Assembly (NCBI GenBank): GCA_021234155.1
Contig: JAJEKV010000020.1
Location: forward strand, 9,364,142 to 9,428,141
Source: Isoetes taiwanensis
Lineage: Eukaryota; Streptophyta; Lycopodiopsida; Isoetales; Isoetaceae
DNA length: 64,000 nucleotides
Direction of reading: 5' to 3'
Numbering within the stretch: position 1 is the first letter of the stretch; each line of letters starts with the position of its first letter. The position numbers and the translations under genes were made by a program. The notes under the pieces are model-generated. The model was not told the origin of the DNA. It ran no database searches and worked only from the letters and a program-made list of their open reading frames with translations. Shown piece after piece: positions 31,501-43,879 of the stretch.

Positions 31501-32660
31501 TTTTGGGTCTCCATCTGTTAGACCACTTTCCCCCTGGGCTCTCATTGTTTTATCTATTGATCGCATACCCTAATGCTTCTCTATTTCTTAGAGGATTGCT
31601 AGTTGCATGGGAGACTGTACAATCTCTGTTTCATTTTCACCATGTTGCCCACACTAGCACTACTGCAAGTTGTTGGTGGATTCCATTGGACGGTATCTTC
31701 AATCCACCCATTGACGCAGCGTCGATGGAGATCAATAGGTGTGTGTATGATATCTGATTGGTATAATAATCAAAAGCAGTTCCTGACATATGAAGAGTTT
31801 AAAGCTAAGTTCCTCCTTTTAAGGTGGGATCAGGCTATTTGGCAGAAGGTGTCTTCAATTCTTCCTTTAATAGCACAAGTGGATGACCCCTAGCCTTGGG
31901 TAGTTTATGAGCGTGTCAAAGCAGATAAATTGGTGAATTCCATGTACAAGGTCTTGCTTGCTGCAAATGTCTTTCCTCCTTCATCCAAGTGGACTTTAGT
32001 CATTCCTAGGGACCGGCAGAAAGCAGTATGGAAATGGGTATGGGATAAACTGCTTCATCCCAAAGTATCTATTTTATGGTGGCAAGTCATTCATCGTTGT
32101 CTGCGTTTTAATATTCTGATGCACAGATTTCGTCCAGAGGTATCTGCACTTTGTCCCTTATGTGCAGAGAGGGGCGAGACAATTGGGCATTGCTTCTTCC
32201 TAGGCATGCTTGGTTGTGGCTTCAAGGCCTCCTTCGTTGCAATTTGAATAGCCAGTAGGTGTTATTAGCAGTCTATTCAAATGGTTGGGAAAATTTGGCA
32301 AAAAGGGCGTTTCATTTAGCTTCTGCATGAATCATCTGGTCCATTTGAAAAAGGAATCTTCTCATATTCAAAGGTCTTGCTTGTTCAGATGCACAGGTCC
32401 TTCTCGGTGCCCAACAACAAATTATCAAAGCATTCAGATGTGCATCAATTGCTAATGAGGTAAAGAGTTGTATTTAGGAGCACTATCTTCAGATTCACGC
32501 TTACTCATGAGATTTTGCTTGCTCTTCATACTGTTTAGATGTTGTATTTGAGTGGGGTGGATTTTCTCTGGTGGACATTCTCTCCACTGAGGTTTTAGTC
32601 CCCATTGTACTTTGTAACTTTCTCTGGATATAAAGGCTCAAGTCCTTCCAAAAAAAAAAA
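28564..32660 (+). mobile_element. L1-type LINE, forward 3' part with poly-A tail
   Basis: Contains the end of ORF1 (28564-28878, SQAALSDEQCERLAVIAHKQ... to LDPPPL*), which overlaps the ORF2 start by a few bases, all of ORF2 in broken frames, a 3'UTR of about 400 bp and a poly-A run at 32649-32660. A 13-bp direct repeat GGCGCCTAAGGAT (28540-28552, 28553-28565) sits at the junction with the inverted 5' part. Non-functional because of stops and shifts. Confidence 0.85.
28875..32247 (+). pseudogene. LINE ORF2: APE endonuclease, reverse transcriptase, zf-RVT
   Basis: ATG at 28875. The endonuclease has KLVSWNVRG, LEEHKCKK, LLVDDFNMVE (usual GDFN changed) and SDHNLQYF, covering 28875-29600, with a stop at 29145-29147. 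The reverse transcriptase at 30250-31080 has EPSSDWRPITMLSSMYKIFA, then DFAKAYDSVDW, GRGICQGCPLAPLLFAVVVE and catalytic QYVDDTFLI. The C-terminus has LHPKVSILWWQVIHRCLRFN and CPLCAERGETIGHCFF, the zinc-binding RVT tail (32055-32215). The usual length is about 1200-1300 aa; here at least five frame changes or stops (29147, 29808, 30538, 31380-31440, 31890) kill it. Same family as 55150-57530. Confidence 0.85.
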
Positions 32661-34157
32661 GAGGGAAAATAAATATATATTTTGCACTATTACTTTTTAA
32701 TACCAAGTATCTTCAGACCATCCACAATAAATTTCTTGTGTCCGTAGTTGCTCGCACCTCACGACGCCGCTAAGAGTTTTTCGTGACGTTACAGGCAAGA
32801 TGTTTGATGTCACGACAAAGACGTCTAAGCAGACGTCGCAATGGCCTACATCACACGTGCGACGTGCCATGTCACATCTGCAATGTACCACATCGCAATT
32901 GCAATGGCCTAAAGACATTTGGCACATTTTTTGTTTTTGAGTACAGAGGTGGCCAGCCAACCTTAACAAGGAAAGAGTAATTGTTTTAATAATGTGATGG
33001 TGTAATGAGTAGATCTAGGAACTCCACTTGCCTGTAATGTAGGTACATTGAGCATGAAGTCCACAGAAAGGTATCTTGCATTGTTGAAGATGGAATCATC
33101 TTCTGAGGTTTGTTGTATTTTATCCCTTTATTGTATAGAATGTATTGTTGCAGCAGCATAAAATAGAGCTACATGACTAAAATTTGCCCGGCCAGTTCTT
33201 TTGTGCTATATAAAGGAGAATTCTCACAAAGCTATTTTAATGCAACATGGCACTCTTTCTTTTCCAAGCAGGAACATATATTGTAGCGTGGAATCTGGAG
33301 ATGACGGCTGATACGGTATCATTTGTAGTTTGTGGTGCTAAGATTCGTAAAAGATAGAATCACTGTGCAGACCGCATTTGTAAGTCAAATTGAAATATAG
33401 GTCAAATTTTTCCTTATTTCATGCTTGGATGCAGAGGGAGAAGCAGGATGAATGTACTGGAGCTCCACAAAGATGGCAAGATTGTCACAAGACCATGGTT
33501 CAAGAATTTAGTTTGTTACTCATATATATCATGTTCAATATTCACAACAATCCGACAACCACCTATAGTAGACAAATTTCAAATGTAGTTAAGAAATTTT
33601 AAGATTTAAAAGGCACAATAGTTAAAGTACAGTTACAACACAAAGACTTCTAAAGACGACATCTTCAAGAAGAATGCCAATTAAAATAAATAAACCAATA
33701 AAACCTTCCTACACTCTTGCTCTTAATACACTCTTGCTCTAACTTGGGAATTCAAATTTTGAATAAATTCACTGACAAGCATTTAATGATCATGAACTAC
33801 TAATCAATGAAATGACCTCAAAATTGTCTAATTTCGTGTCTGAAATGGACTAAAGTATAAGGAAGGTTCAAATGGCCTTCAAAGAATGTGCGAGAATGAT
33901 GAAATGGGTTAATCGACCACCCACTGAAACTCAAAAAATAGCATGCAAATCAGCATTGAACGAAGCAAAAAGAAAACTGTTGGAAAATGCATTATCCATA
34001 AGAACTACGACGTTGGAGAGACTAGTTAGAGATGCTACTGATCGTAGCAACCACGATGGCATACTTTAAACAAAATTTACAACATTAAAAATTTTACTTA
34101 CTAAATTATACTAATACATGGCAAACAAATTTTACTTTGAAATCAATTCCACATGAT
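32661..34157. other. Intergenic, no supported gene
   Basis: 32740-32920 is rich in ACGTC/CATCGCA-type words (cryptic simple repeat). 33872-34069 is a 65-codon ATG frame (AFKECARMMKWVNRPPTETQ...) with ordinary composition but no recognised family. Otherwise AT-rich. Confidence 0.4.
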
Positions 34158-34162
34158 ATAAG

Positions 34163-34900
34163 TGATATGGTCTGTGGGGTATAGGATAAAGCCTGGAAAG
34201 GTTGGAGCCCATTGGATAACGATTTCCTTGAAGGATCCGCCCTTTTGGTGTGTTGGTTAGCACTAGGGGATACTAGTGCGTAACATTTGGTATCAGAGCC
34301 AAGGTTCAATTCCTCGTGGCAACATTGGTGTGTTCCACATGCTTGAGGGCAAGCATCTCGGGGAGGGGAGGAATTGATATGGTCTATGGGGTATGGGATA
34401 AAGCCTAGAAAGGTTGGGGCCCATTGGATAACGATTTCCTTGAAGGATCCGCCCTTTTGGTGTGTCTTTTATCACTAGAGGTGCTAGTCCCTAGTGCTAA
34501 CCAACACACCAAAAGGGCGGATCCTTAAAGTAAATCGTTATCCAATGGGCCCCAACCTTTCTAGGCTTTATCCCATACCCCACACCAATCCCCCTAGTGA
34601 TAACCAACACACCAAAAGGGCGGATCCTCTTCAAGTATCCAATGGGCCCCAACCTTTCGTGCTTTATCCCCATACCCCACCTCACTCATATCACTCCCCC
34701 CCTCGAGATGCTTGCCCTCAAGCATGTGGAACACACCAATGTTGCCACGAGGAATTGAACCTTGGCTCTGATACCAAATATTAAACACTAGCACCTCTAG
34801 TGATAACCAACACACCAAAAGGGCGGATCCTTCAAGGAAATCGTTATCCAATGGGCCCCAACCTTTCTAGGCTTTATCCCATACCCCATAGACCATATCA
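34163..34900. mobile_element. Palindromic double TRIM element flanked by one 5-bp target duplication
   Basis: Two nearly complete TRIMs lie tail-to-tail. Plus: LTR 34163-34285, internal 34286-34374 (primer site tttggtatcagagcc at 34286-34300, purine tract before 34375), LTR 34375 to about 34498. Minus: partial LTR about 34490-34595, LTR about 34598-34693, internal about 34694-34780 (inverted primer site ggctctgataccaaa), LTR about 34781-34900. Both outer ends are TGATATGG ends (starts of 5' LTRs). The whole block is bounded by ATAAG at 34158-34162 and 34901-34905. TRIMs are non-coding LTR elements mobilised in trans. Confidence 0.85.
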
Positions 34901-34905
34901 ATAAG

Positions 34906-37552
34906 CAACTAGAAGAAACAATACATCAAGCAAACGCAACTAGAAGAAACAATACATCAAGCACCAGTGGTCTTAGTCACGCATCTGCGAGCTAACAATT
35001 TTCAAGGTACATACATATATCCAATATCAAACATATTCGAATACACTAAAATCTAACCACCACTCTCCACCGCATGTTTGTCATTATCAAGCACAACAAA
35101 CAACATCATAAAAATCAATTCCAACATACCATGTATCTTGGAATTACGCAATTGGTGAGTCGTAGAAACCTACTAACAATTCTTGCCAACCAAATGCTGA
35201 CCAATCCAAAACATTCTACAACAAACAGGTATCATACAGAAGGTAAAAATGCAATGTACACAACAACGGGAAGCAACCTTGGACAAACAATAGTCGCACA
35301 ACAATTCAACAAGATAAGAAAACGATCACACATTTATATCAAACATCACATTAGCTAATGCGTAAAAGCCTTCTTGGTACGAGCACTAGGGGTGAAGTCC
35401 ACAGTCCCATATCAAATTCTATCGAGGAGGCAGGGATTCTTGCCTCTTAGGGCCCCTTGATCGCCACATTGTCTATTTTCTAAGGTGATGAATATGGACG
35501 ATGCTCGTCTCCCCTAAACCAGCTTTATATCATGGCAATGGGGCTAGCGCCTCAAGGCCCGCCGGAGGGAAAAGAGCTCAATGGATGGCTAGATGGAATG
35601 TGAGAACAAAAGTGCATACATGTGCAAAACAGGCGACGCGCCATAGCTTGAGGCAATATCTTGGCCTTGCTTCATCAGCAAGCTTTGGGATGCCGGCACC
35701 TTGAGCAGTCAAGACATCACACTACCGGCGCCACATAAATCCCACATTGGAAGCGAGGCCCGCAATGCTACTGCACCAGCACCCATGAAAAGCGTGGACT
35801 CATTGCCTCCGTTCGCCGCGGGGCACATCATCTTCCGAATTGAGACAAAGCGGATGGATTGGTGAGCCCGCGTCGGGATAGGCTCTGTCAATGTTTGTCA
35901 AATGGGAGTCATTGAGGATGAATCTCATACCCTTCAAAGTTACTGACATATGATCAAATCCCGGACGCCGCTATGCCGAAGTTGGTCCGGGCGGCCACCG
36001 CTACATGTGACATTGAGCACCGCCTCCCGTGACTGGCGCTAGGATCATACCAACCTTCGGAGGTCATGGACATGCGAGATCGGTATGTCCTCGGCACGCC
36101 GCTTGACATGTACATACACATTTATTTCGATGATGATGTATACTTGTGCGGTTTGTGACATTCTTATTGCGCCCACGGTTTCCTGAAAACCCTTCGGGCA
36201 GGGGTTTTTTTTAACCGGACCAGTAATAAGTTTGTCTGGCTCCTTTTGGGTCCCATAGGCCGATTGGTCTCAGTGGACGATAAAAAACTATTCTTATTCT
36301 TATTCTTATAATTGTAAAATGAAAGGCTAAAAGCTTCATTGTGAGAGCATCTATAAGTTACATCAATCCAGACCAACAAATGTGGTACACTGCATGCAAC
36401 TCTTGCAAGAAAAAAATTCAACACGAAACATCGACAACATGGTGTCAAACTTGCCATATCTCATACATGCTTACTTAAAAACTGGTTTTCATGAACTATA
36501 ATTATGTTCTATCACGTGCCTCTTTCAATAAGAAGCTATAATTCGCCAAGCAAGTTCTTATGCCTAGCGCCTTCTACAAAGCGGCATTCTATGCCTTGCG
36601 CCTTCTACTGAAGTTGACGAAGGAGATTGGCATTTTTGGAGCAATGGAGCGCACATTGTGCAACTTCTACTAGTTTGTGGGATGGTGGTTCTCAAAGATT
36701 TAAATTGTATAGAGGTATATTAAAAATATGATACAATGATAGAGGTACAATGATTTTTGTAGTTTATTTTGTAGTCATAACAAACGTAGTTGTTGCAAAA
36801 CTCAATGGATTGCGATGCTGAATTACTAGTTACTTGTTCATTAATAAAAATTGGTTAAGAGCCTCGTTAATGAACGATGGCTAAGCTGTTTTAAGAAAAG
36901 GTATGGTGTGATATGCAAATTCTAAAATGTTTATGTTGCATTAAAAGTTGTAGTTGCAAGCCATTTTGAATGATCTGGTCATGAATTTCCTTTGGAAGAG
37001 ACAATGTCAAGCTGCAAGTCTTTAGGATAACAAGATAAACATGCCTATAACATTTGACACTGCAAAGCTGAAGTCTGGCTGGGAAGTTAAGGGCTGCATT
37101 TTCTTGCCCATGATGGGCACAAGCAGAAAGGATTGAACTCCAGGTATAGACAGTAGGTTGTAAGAAGTTACTGAATGCTTCTTGGGCTTCAAGCCAACAG
37201 CCCCACAGGAAAACAAGCGGATAAGATGGTCAGCAAGCACAAGAACAGTATGGAGATTAAACTGCCAAGCAATGAGCTGCATTTGTCTGCCAGATTGCAA
37301 ATCTTTTTCACAGCAACACTGTTGCAGACGATGATAACCATCATCTCTAAAAAGCAGAATATTTTGCTTCAAGTGCCTCGTGTAATTCAGCATAACTTGT
37401 TATTCAAAGTCCTGACAGAACGAATGCAGTTTTATAAAGTTACCAAAGAAACAGCAGAAAGGATATGTTACAAGGAAATAGTCTAGTCTAGGTCTAGTCT
37501 AGACGTTCAAATGACTGAGAAATAAATGTTAATTTACATGTTAAGAACACAC
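34906..37552. other. Intergenic
   Basis: 34906-35360 is A/C-rich. 35370-36240 is unusually GC- and CpG-rich for this window and looks like decayed LTR-type sequence, but I found no matching second LTR, primer site or coding motif. 36240-37550 is AT-rich; open frames at 37022-37486 have no recognisable features. No gene is supported. Confidence 0.4.
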
Positions 37553-38083
37553 TCAGTTTTGGGGCCAAACGCTCTTCCTTTCCTTCTCAAACTTGACAAA
37601 CAGAGCAGCAGAAGCCAACATAGCGTAAATTTGGATGCCAAGAACAGCCCCTTCATGATATCTAAGAAAGCTTTTGCCAGTAGCAAGCTCCACCAGAATC
37701 ACAGCGGCAAGGCCTAGTGCCATAAATCTACCATTCAGTCTCTCTGTATAAGGATTGAAACCTAATTCTACAACTAAACCCCCGATACAGGATCTTTCAG
37801 AGGCACAGGAGGCAAAAGCACATTCTCATTTTGTACTTTTCCTTACCTGAGACGGATCAACCCCTTCTTTTCGAGCCTTTCTGAGCTCTGCTTTCTTGCC
37901 GGATCCGCTTGTAACCTTGCGTTGAAGCCTGGCAAGACGGGCTTCAAAATCCTCTTCTTTTACTTCGGCTTCTTCAGTTTCTTCTTGAGATCTTATACGA
38001 GGCCTGTGAATCTGTAGTGGCGCAGCAGCATATGGAATATGGAAGCTGTTTCGGAGCCCAAAGAACGGGGACGTAAGCGCCAT
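37553..38083 (-). CDS. Thylakoid LHC-like two-helix protein (two small frameshifts)
   Basis: Minus-strand ATG at 38083. The first 79 codons start MALTSPFFGLRNSFHIPYAA, a chloroplast-transit-like leader, then EEDFEARLARLQRKVTSGSG and KKAELRKARKEGVDPSQ. The rest reads NVLLPPVPLKDPVSG, then GLVVELGFNPYTERLNGRF, MALGLAAVILVELATGKSF, AVLGIQIYAMLASAALFVKF and KSVWPQN*. ERLNGRFMALG resembles the light-harvesting ExxNGRxAMLG helix, and two hydrophobic helices follow. The middle 18 or so codons (about 37840-37787) are in a different frame: one extra base near 37838-37843, then one missing base in a G-run near 37786, restoring the original frame to the stop at 37553-37555. cag/gtaag at 37846 looks like a donor, but coding text resumes within 25 nt, too short for an intron. 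Probably a real nuclear gene with sequence errors, or a recent pseudogene. Confidence 0.7.
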
Positions 38084-41000
38084 AGCTGCTACTAGGTAAG
38101 GCTTTGTATTTCAATGGTCCAATTTTTAACGCGCAAATACCATATCTTTGTTTAAATTTTCAGGTGGGAAATTTTTAGAATTTTTTTTTCACGCTATCTT
38201 CTTATCTTTCATATTTAATCTAGCATAATATAAAGATTGTTGGGAAGATTCGATTCTTATATTCTCTTTTTATTTCTTGACACGTATTCAAGTTTGTTCG
38301 GAGGAAAAAATCGAGCAAAAAAAAGGTCCAAAAATATTGCTTGATGCCACGTTGATCCAAGTAGTAGACAAGGTGGGTTTGTCGCGAGCATATCCGATGG
38401 CCTGCCTTTTTAAGAACTTTGGCGACGACCATCGTCTTTTCACTCTTCTCAGAAGCACCGGAGTTTTTTTTGCATCCACAGAGACCGCCATTGACACCAT
38501 AGCTCCGCTTCTACATAGTCAGCAGGGGACATGAAGCTGAAAAAGAGAAGCGTTCGCGATGGCCCTGCGATAAATTTCTTATGTGGTTAATTACTTTTAA
38601 CAAAATATTGGTAAGCAAGTTGGCTAGGGTCCTTGATCTACTTCTTCACTAGGGGTCAAATTATGATATTGCCATTTTCGTCCCATTAATTACTTGGCTC
38701 TTGAAATGTTTGTCCACTATGTTACTGATGGCCATTATGTTACTAATGCTTACTCTTAACTATCCTCATTGTTTGTGTCCAACACCTCGAGCTCGTCTCC
38801 CCCCCCCCAACTAGTTCATAAAAAATATACAGCAACATTGTCGAATCGCGCATGTTTGATTTGATTTTGAACTGATAGCAAGTCGAATGTCAGATAAATC
38901 CATCTATATAAGTGAGTCAGTAAAAAGAAATGTTTGCAGCGGCCAAGCCCGCCGCAATAAATTTCTTGTATATGTAATTATATTTGTAATTTTCTTTTTT
39001 TGTCCCTTTCGTTTTTTTTTGTTTTTGCGCCGCAATCCATTTCCATATTTGCCTGCCACGTGTTTTCTTAGGGGCATCTGCTGCTATGGACCTTGATGTC
39101 TTGGCTACATCCCTATTCGGATCCAAGCATCGTAGCCCATGCCAAGCTAATCAGTCTTCCACAAGCTACACATTTTCCCTGGAGCTAGAACTCTAGATGC
39201 TACCCCGATGATTTTGTCTGACCCTGTAAAAGCATGTGGTCTCTAACTCTGGAGAAAGATGAGCATGATAAGCTCCCTTGTATATTTGCTAGACAAAGGA
39301 TGATATCTGCTATGCGTGTCCTTTTTAGGGTTCTGCTTTTGCTTTTTGTTCCTAAAAAATCGAGGCAAAAATCCTTTGGCTAGGCTGACGCCGATGAACA
39401 GCAGGTCCGCCTGCAAGAAATGCTATGAGAAATTCGTATTGTACAATTCCTTGAAGATATAATGGCTGAAGCATTTTGCAGCGAGAAGGATCTGTGCATC
39501 AATGTTTGAAACTTTTAAACTGTTCCACAATTCGAGAATGAAGGTAAGTACAAAAAAGTTTTTTTTGAATAAAAAATTTTAGTCTTCTATATTTTCTAGC
39601 GTTTCCTTAATGATTGAGTCCTTGCATTATTTCAATCTGAAATTAAGCACATTGGATTAAGCAATCATATTATAGTTCAACCGAGTTGTGTACATGAAAC
39701 TGCATGACTGCAACTTTAGTAAACTTTGATGGATGTTTTATAATAATTCTACCAAGATGTGCAGATGAATATAAGGAGCGTGAACACATGGCAGTTGTTG
39801 AAGCCCAAGAACTAATATAAATTTTTTTGTATGAGGATTTCAGCATAAAAAGTGATTGACTTTATTCATAAACGATTGCTAGTAGAATCCAAGCTATCAA
39901 AGTCCAAATTCTAAGTTTGCACTGTGTCGTTCCACGTATTTATATGCTATAAATATAAATACATGATACGTCACTATGAATAATTAATAGCGTATTAATT
40001 ATTCATAAGCTAAGGTTAGCTATGTAACTCGTTAATTATTAAGGTGGAAACCTAACCATAAACCTTAATTCGAATTTAGGGCTTAATCTAATATTAAAAA
40101 GGCTAAAATATTAAATTAGTTAATGATGACTAATCTACACCTGGCGCAAATCGATTGGGCAAGGCAGACCTGCTAACTTTGGGTCCTCCAAATTGGGGCT
40201 TCCACACCAATTTGTCCCAATTCGATTTGGGGGCAATTGGAGAAGGAGGAGGAGCCTATTCAACCAGCAGAGCATGAAGAACCTGAGAGATGAGAAATCT
40301 ACCTCAGATACCAGTTAGTAGGCTTAGTTAGCTTGAGATTCTAGATAGAGATTACCCTTGGTTGTTTAGATGGATGATTAATCTCTATTTCATGTTCTAC
40401 TTGAAGAGATGGATGGATGTATGTATTGTGATAGTTTTCTTTATGTTCCTCTTGTGTTGTGGGGATTAACGGGGGGTAGAAACCTAAAGGCCATCTAGAA
40501 GTAGAGATGTTCTTAGTTAGAACCCTTAAAACCTAGTAAATGTGGCTTGTGCACAAGAACCCACCTGGCTGTGGATGCTATGTTATGATTCAGCACCAGA
40601 TAATGGGTATGATGGTGGAACGAAGGTGGGATCTTGCCTAGCGTGGCTACAAGATTTCTATAATGTGCTAGGCTTATAATCGGTCATTGAAGGGGCTGAG
40701 TGTGGGTCTGGCCCCTGGGTTACAAGATATGTCCATTGGAGTGTCCTTAACTCGAACGGGCGCGGTGAGCGGGCCTTTAGATTTAGGGGGGTAAGTCGGA
40801 TACGGATGCGTGTGTGTCAGTGGTGCCACGATCCTCTAGCGTGCCCATATAACCATCATTCTCTGGAGGAAATTCATCCCTTTCCTGCCTCAACGGACTG
40901 GGGAGAAGTAACCTGGAGTAGTCTCATAGGGTGACTCCATGAGATTACGTCTCTGGAAGGCTACAATCACGTCATAGCATGTTTTAGCCTATCTGCAAAG

Positions 41001-41504
41001 TGTGCACAGGAGGGGCGGATGGAATGGACAACCCTAGCCATTGTTCTATGCCAGCCAATGCCATGTTATGCTTATATATGTTGTTATCCGGAGGCTTTGA
41101 CTGTCAGTCAACCCCCTTGAGTCTGAACCCGGGGTAGAAGCCTCATTTATGGTGTGTTTTCTATGTATATTGGTATCATGTTGTTGTTCATATTGATGAT
41201 GGATGGACCACCTTTCGTGATGGTATATTATTTATTTGTATTGTTGCAGGTGCTAACATGTATGTACGCTTTCGCTGTATAGCATTTCCATAGAAGGCGT
41301 GGGACGAATGACACCTCCATGTCCTTCACCTGGACACTTGCCCATTACAAGTGGTCCGAGTCAGACGGCGGGCCTTTCCGTGGTGATGGAGTCGCCATGG
41401 GAGGGTAATTTTCGCATTTATATGATGGGGGCATCGTATAGGTTCGGGGAGCATCACATGCACTGCAAAACAAAGCCACCTTAGTAGGCAAGGTAAATCA
41501 AACT
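38084..41504. other. Intergenic
   Basis: Apart from the CACTA-like motifs at 38539 and 38922 I see no features with support. 40300-41270 is denser in GC and has the look of retrotransposon LTR or 3' untranslated sequence, without paired repeats. 38800-38808 is a C-run. Confidence 0.4.
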
Positions 41505-41880
41505 CAATTAGTGAATTAGACGAAGATTCTCAGATTCTCTTAAAACCTAAGAGATTCAACATTGGAAGCTTCTTGAAAAGCTTCGAGCGATATGTGTCGG
41601 ATGACCTATTATTCATTGGCATTACATCTAAAATGTTGTAAAATATGGTGAAGATTCTTTTTAGATTCTTAAGCTCTTATGGAGATTCCCCTGGATTATG
41701 TAAGATCCCTGAGGTTCTTGTAGATTCCCTTAAGATTCTCTTAGATTTTGTAGAATTCTATAAAGATTACCTTAAGGATCACCCATATTCCTTTTGCATT
41801 TCCTTTACATTGCCTAAGATTCTTTAAAGATTTTGTTAGATTCACCAAGATTTTACATACATTCCTTTAGATTCCATAAG
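41505..41880. repeat. AGATTC minisatellite array (degenerate), copy 1
   Basis: AGATTC-type words at roughly 10-11-bp spacing, more decayed than the arrays at 48745, 52040 and 53095. A short continuation follows the phrase caatgtgaaagattc at about 42090-42120. Confidence 0.6.
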
Positions 41881-42805
41881 TTCCATAAAGACACCGCAAT
41901 TTGAAGATGAGAGATTATTGACTTTGCTATTAAATGGTTGCTTGCTAGAGAATTTAAAGAGTCAAAGTTTCCATTGCAAGTCAAAGTCACCCTAGTGGCC
42001 AAGGTCAACATGAAAAGTTATAAGTGAATCTGAAACTCGTCAAAAGGAAGTTGAAAGTTTAAGTGAGCTCAGCCCTGCAAAAGACACCCAATGTGAAAGA
42101 TTCTCCATAGACTCTCTCATAATTTTGAAGATTCCCATCCAATTGCACATGTACTTGATTCTAATGTACAAAGGCTTGCGAAATTGGTCTCTAAAGAAGA
42201 TGAGCCAACAAAATGTCTTCTTTTAGACTTCATCGCAAGCATACAATTCAAGAGCTTATTTTTGTTAGCTTCATAAGGGTTATTTAGCAATTCTTTTGTT
42301 TTGGAAGTCACATTGGACTTTAAAAAATGATAAATGCAAGAGTTGGTGTCTGCAAGAGTTATCTGATTCACCCCATATATTTTTGTTATCAATTTTGACT
42401 TAGAGATGCTCATTGTATGTTGGTTCATTAACCAAACGGTTCATGCAAGCACAATGTTTTAAGGAATATGGAACATGTACCAAAGGTGTTATCTATAATG
42501 AGTGTGTGTTTATTATCTATAGTAAGTATGCTTGAATGCCCCATAATAATAATAATATTAGAAACTCGCAACCCTAACCTATAAACCTGGGCAATAATAC
42601 TTTTGTGTTGATTTGTTGAATGTTCTATTGGTTGTGTTTGATGATATGAAAATTTGACCTAGAAATCCTAATCCCTAAATCAGTACTGGCCATTAATAAC
42701 TATTTGTTGGGCAATAATAGTTGTGTAATGATTCGATAAATCTTGAATGTTTGCATCGTACATCCCTTAACAGTTGCACCGTGCAATTTGCTTAGAAAAA
42801 TAATT

Positions 42806-43175
42806 CGTTCATTTTGGACACTTGCAAGTGGTGCAATTTGCTTAGAAAAATAATTCGTTTATTTTGGACACTTGCAAGTGGTTCACATAAATTAAATGAA
42901 GTTTAAGGATTCGTAACATAGCATTCCATAGTAAATGAAACATTGTTTCATATACTATGTTAATTAAGTGATACATGGAATTACTAGAAGCAACTGCTCT
43001 GCTCCGTGGACGTTAAAAAACCTATTCTATTCTATTCTATTTAGAGTAAGTTCACATCATCTAGAGATGGCAACATGTAATGTTTGTAGATATGTCTAGC
43101 TCCCTAAGGTAGATTAAGTTCACATTATCTAGAGATGGCAACATATAATACTTGTGGATATGTCCAGCTTCAAAC
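42806..43175. repeat. Small tandem duplications and a TATTC run
   Basis: About 50 bp is duplicated (gtgcaatttgcttagaaaaa...) at 42797-42890. cctattctattctattctat at 43019-43040 is a short TATTC run like the tail of the LINE at 15929. A roughly 75-bp block (ttcacat.atctagagatgg) is duplicated at 43052-43170. Confidence 0.6.
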
Positions 43176-43879
43176 TAAGGCATCATTGCACATTTTTTTA
43201 CATTTGTATACCTTTCGTGATAGGTTACTCCAGACATTTTCACCAATGCCCACTAGAGCACTAAATGCAAAGAAGCTGGAGCGAAGTTTTGTGTTTGCCA
43301 AAGATGCTTAGGTTTGTACTACAGTAGAGTTCAGTCAGCATACTCCAAACATAAAGCTAGTTCAAATAGAAATAACTGACTGCATTTGCAACTTACTTGT
43401 TGATTTTGCGACATTTAGCTTACATATAAAATCAAGCATCAGTCAATGCATTGCCCACAACTACGCTTGAGAAAACGTTTCTAGCTTGAAAAAAAAAAAC
43501 AGTTCAGCTTTTGAAGACCAAGACGCAATGCAAGCCGTCAAGTTAATATTGAGAAGACAACGCACAGCGTTCATTTGCACAAAATAGCGTGGCCTCAATT
43601 TCTCGGCATCAGGCCTTGCAATCTATCTGGTATCAGGCCTCCGGCGCCCCCCTGTCTTCTTCTTCGGACCTTTTTTCGCCCTCGACCTTTTGAACCCTTT
43701 TTTTTTTTTTTTTTTGTTTCCCTCGACCTTTACCTTTTCTTTTTGTTTCTTTTCCTTATATTTTCCAGTCGGAGAACAAAGAAATGAAGTGAAGAAGAAG
43801 TTTAGAGCAAATAAAGACAATTTGAGCTTGAGTTCGAGTCTAAGCTGCTATAGTTGTTCTTTTATCCGTTGCAGAAACA

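Noticed and set aside
35370-36240. GC-rich block as a possible LTR
   Set aside because: No partner repeat, primer site or purine tract found nearby.
37022-37486. Open frames on both strands beside the thylakoid gene
   Set aside because: No recognisable motif on either strand and no splice link to the neighbouring gene.
42117-42428. Minus-strand 103-codon frame suggestive of a copia polyprotein
   Set aside because: No gag, protease, integrase or RT motif could be placed; composition alone is not enough.
43575-43820. Lys-rich and Phe-rich frames upstream of Pelota
   Set aside because: Caused by T/A-rich low-complexity DNA in the presumed Pelota leader.
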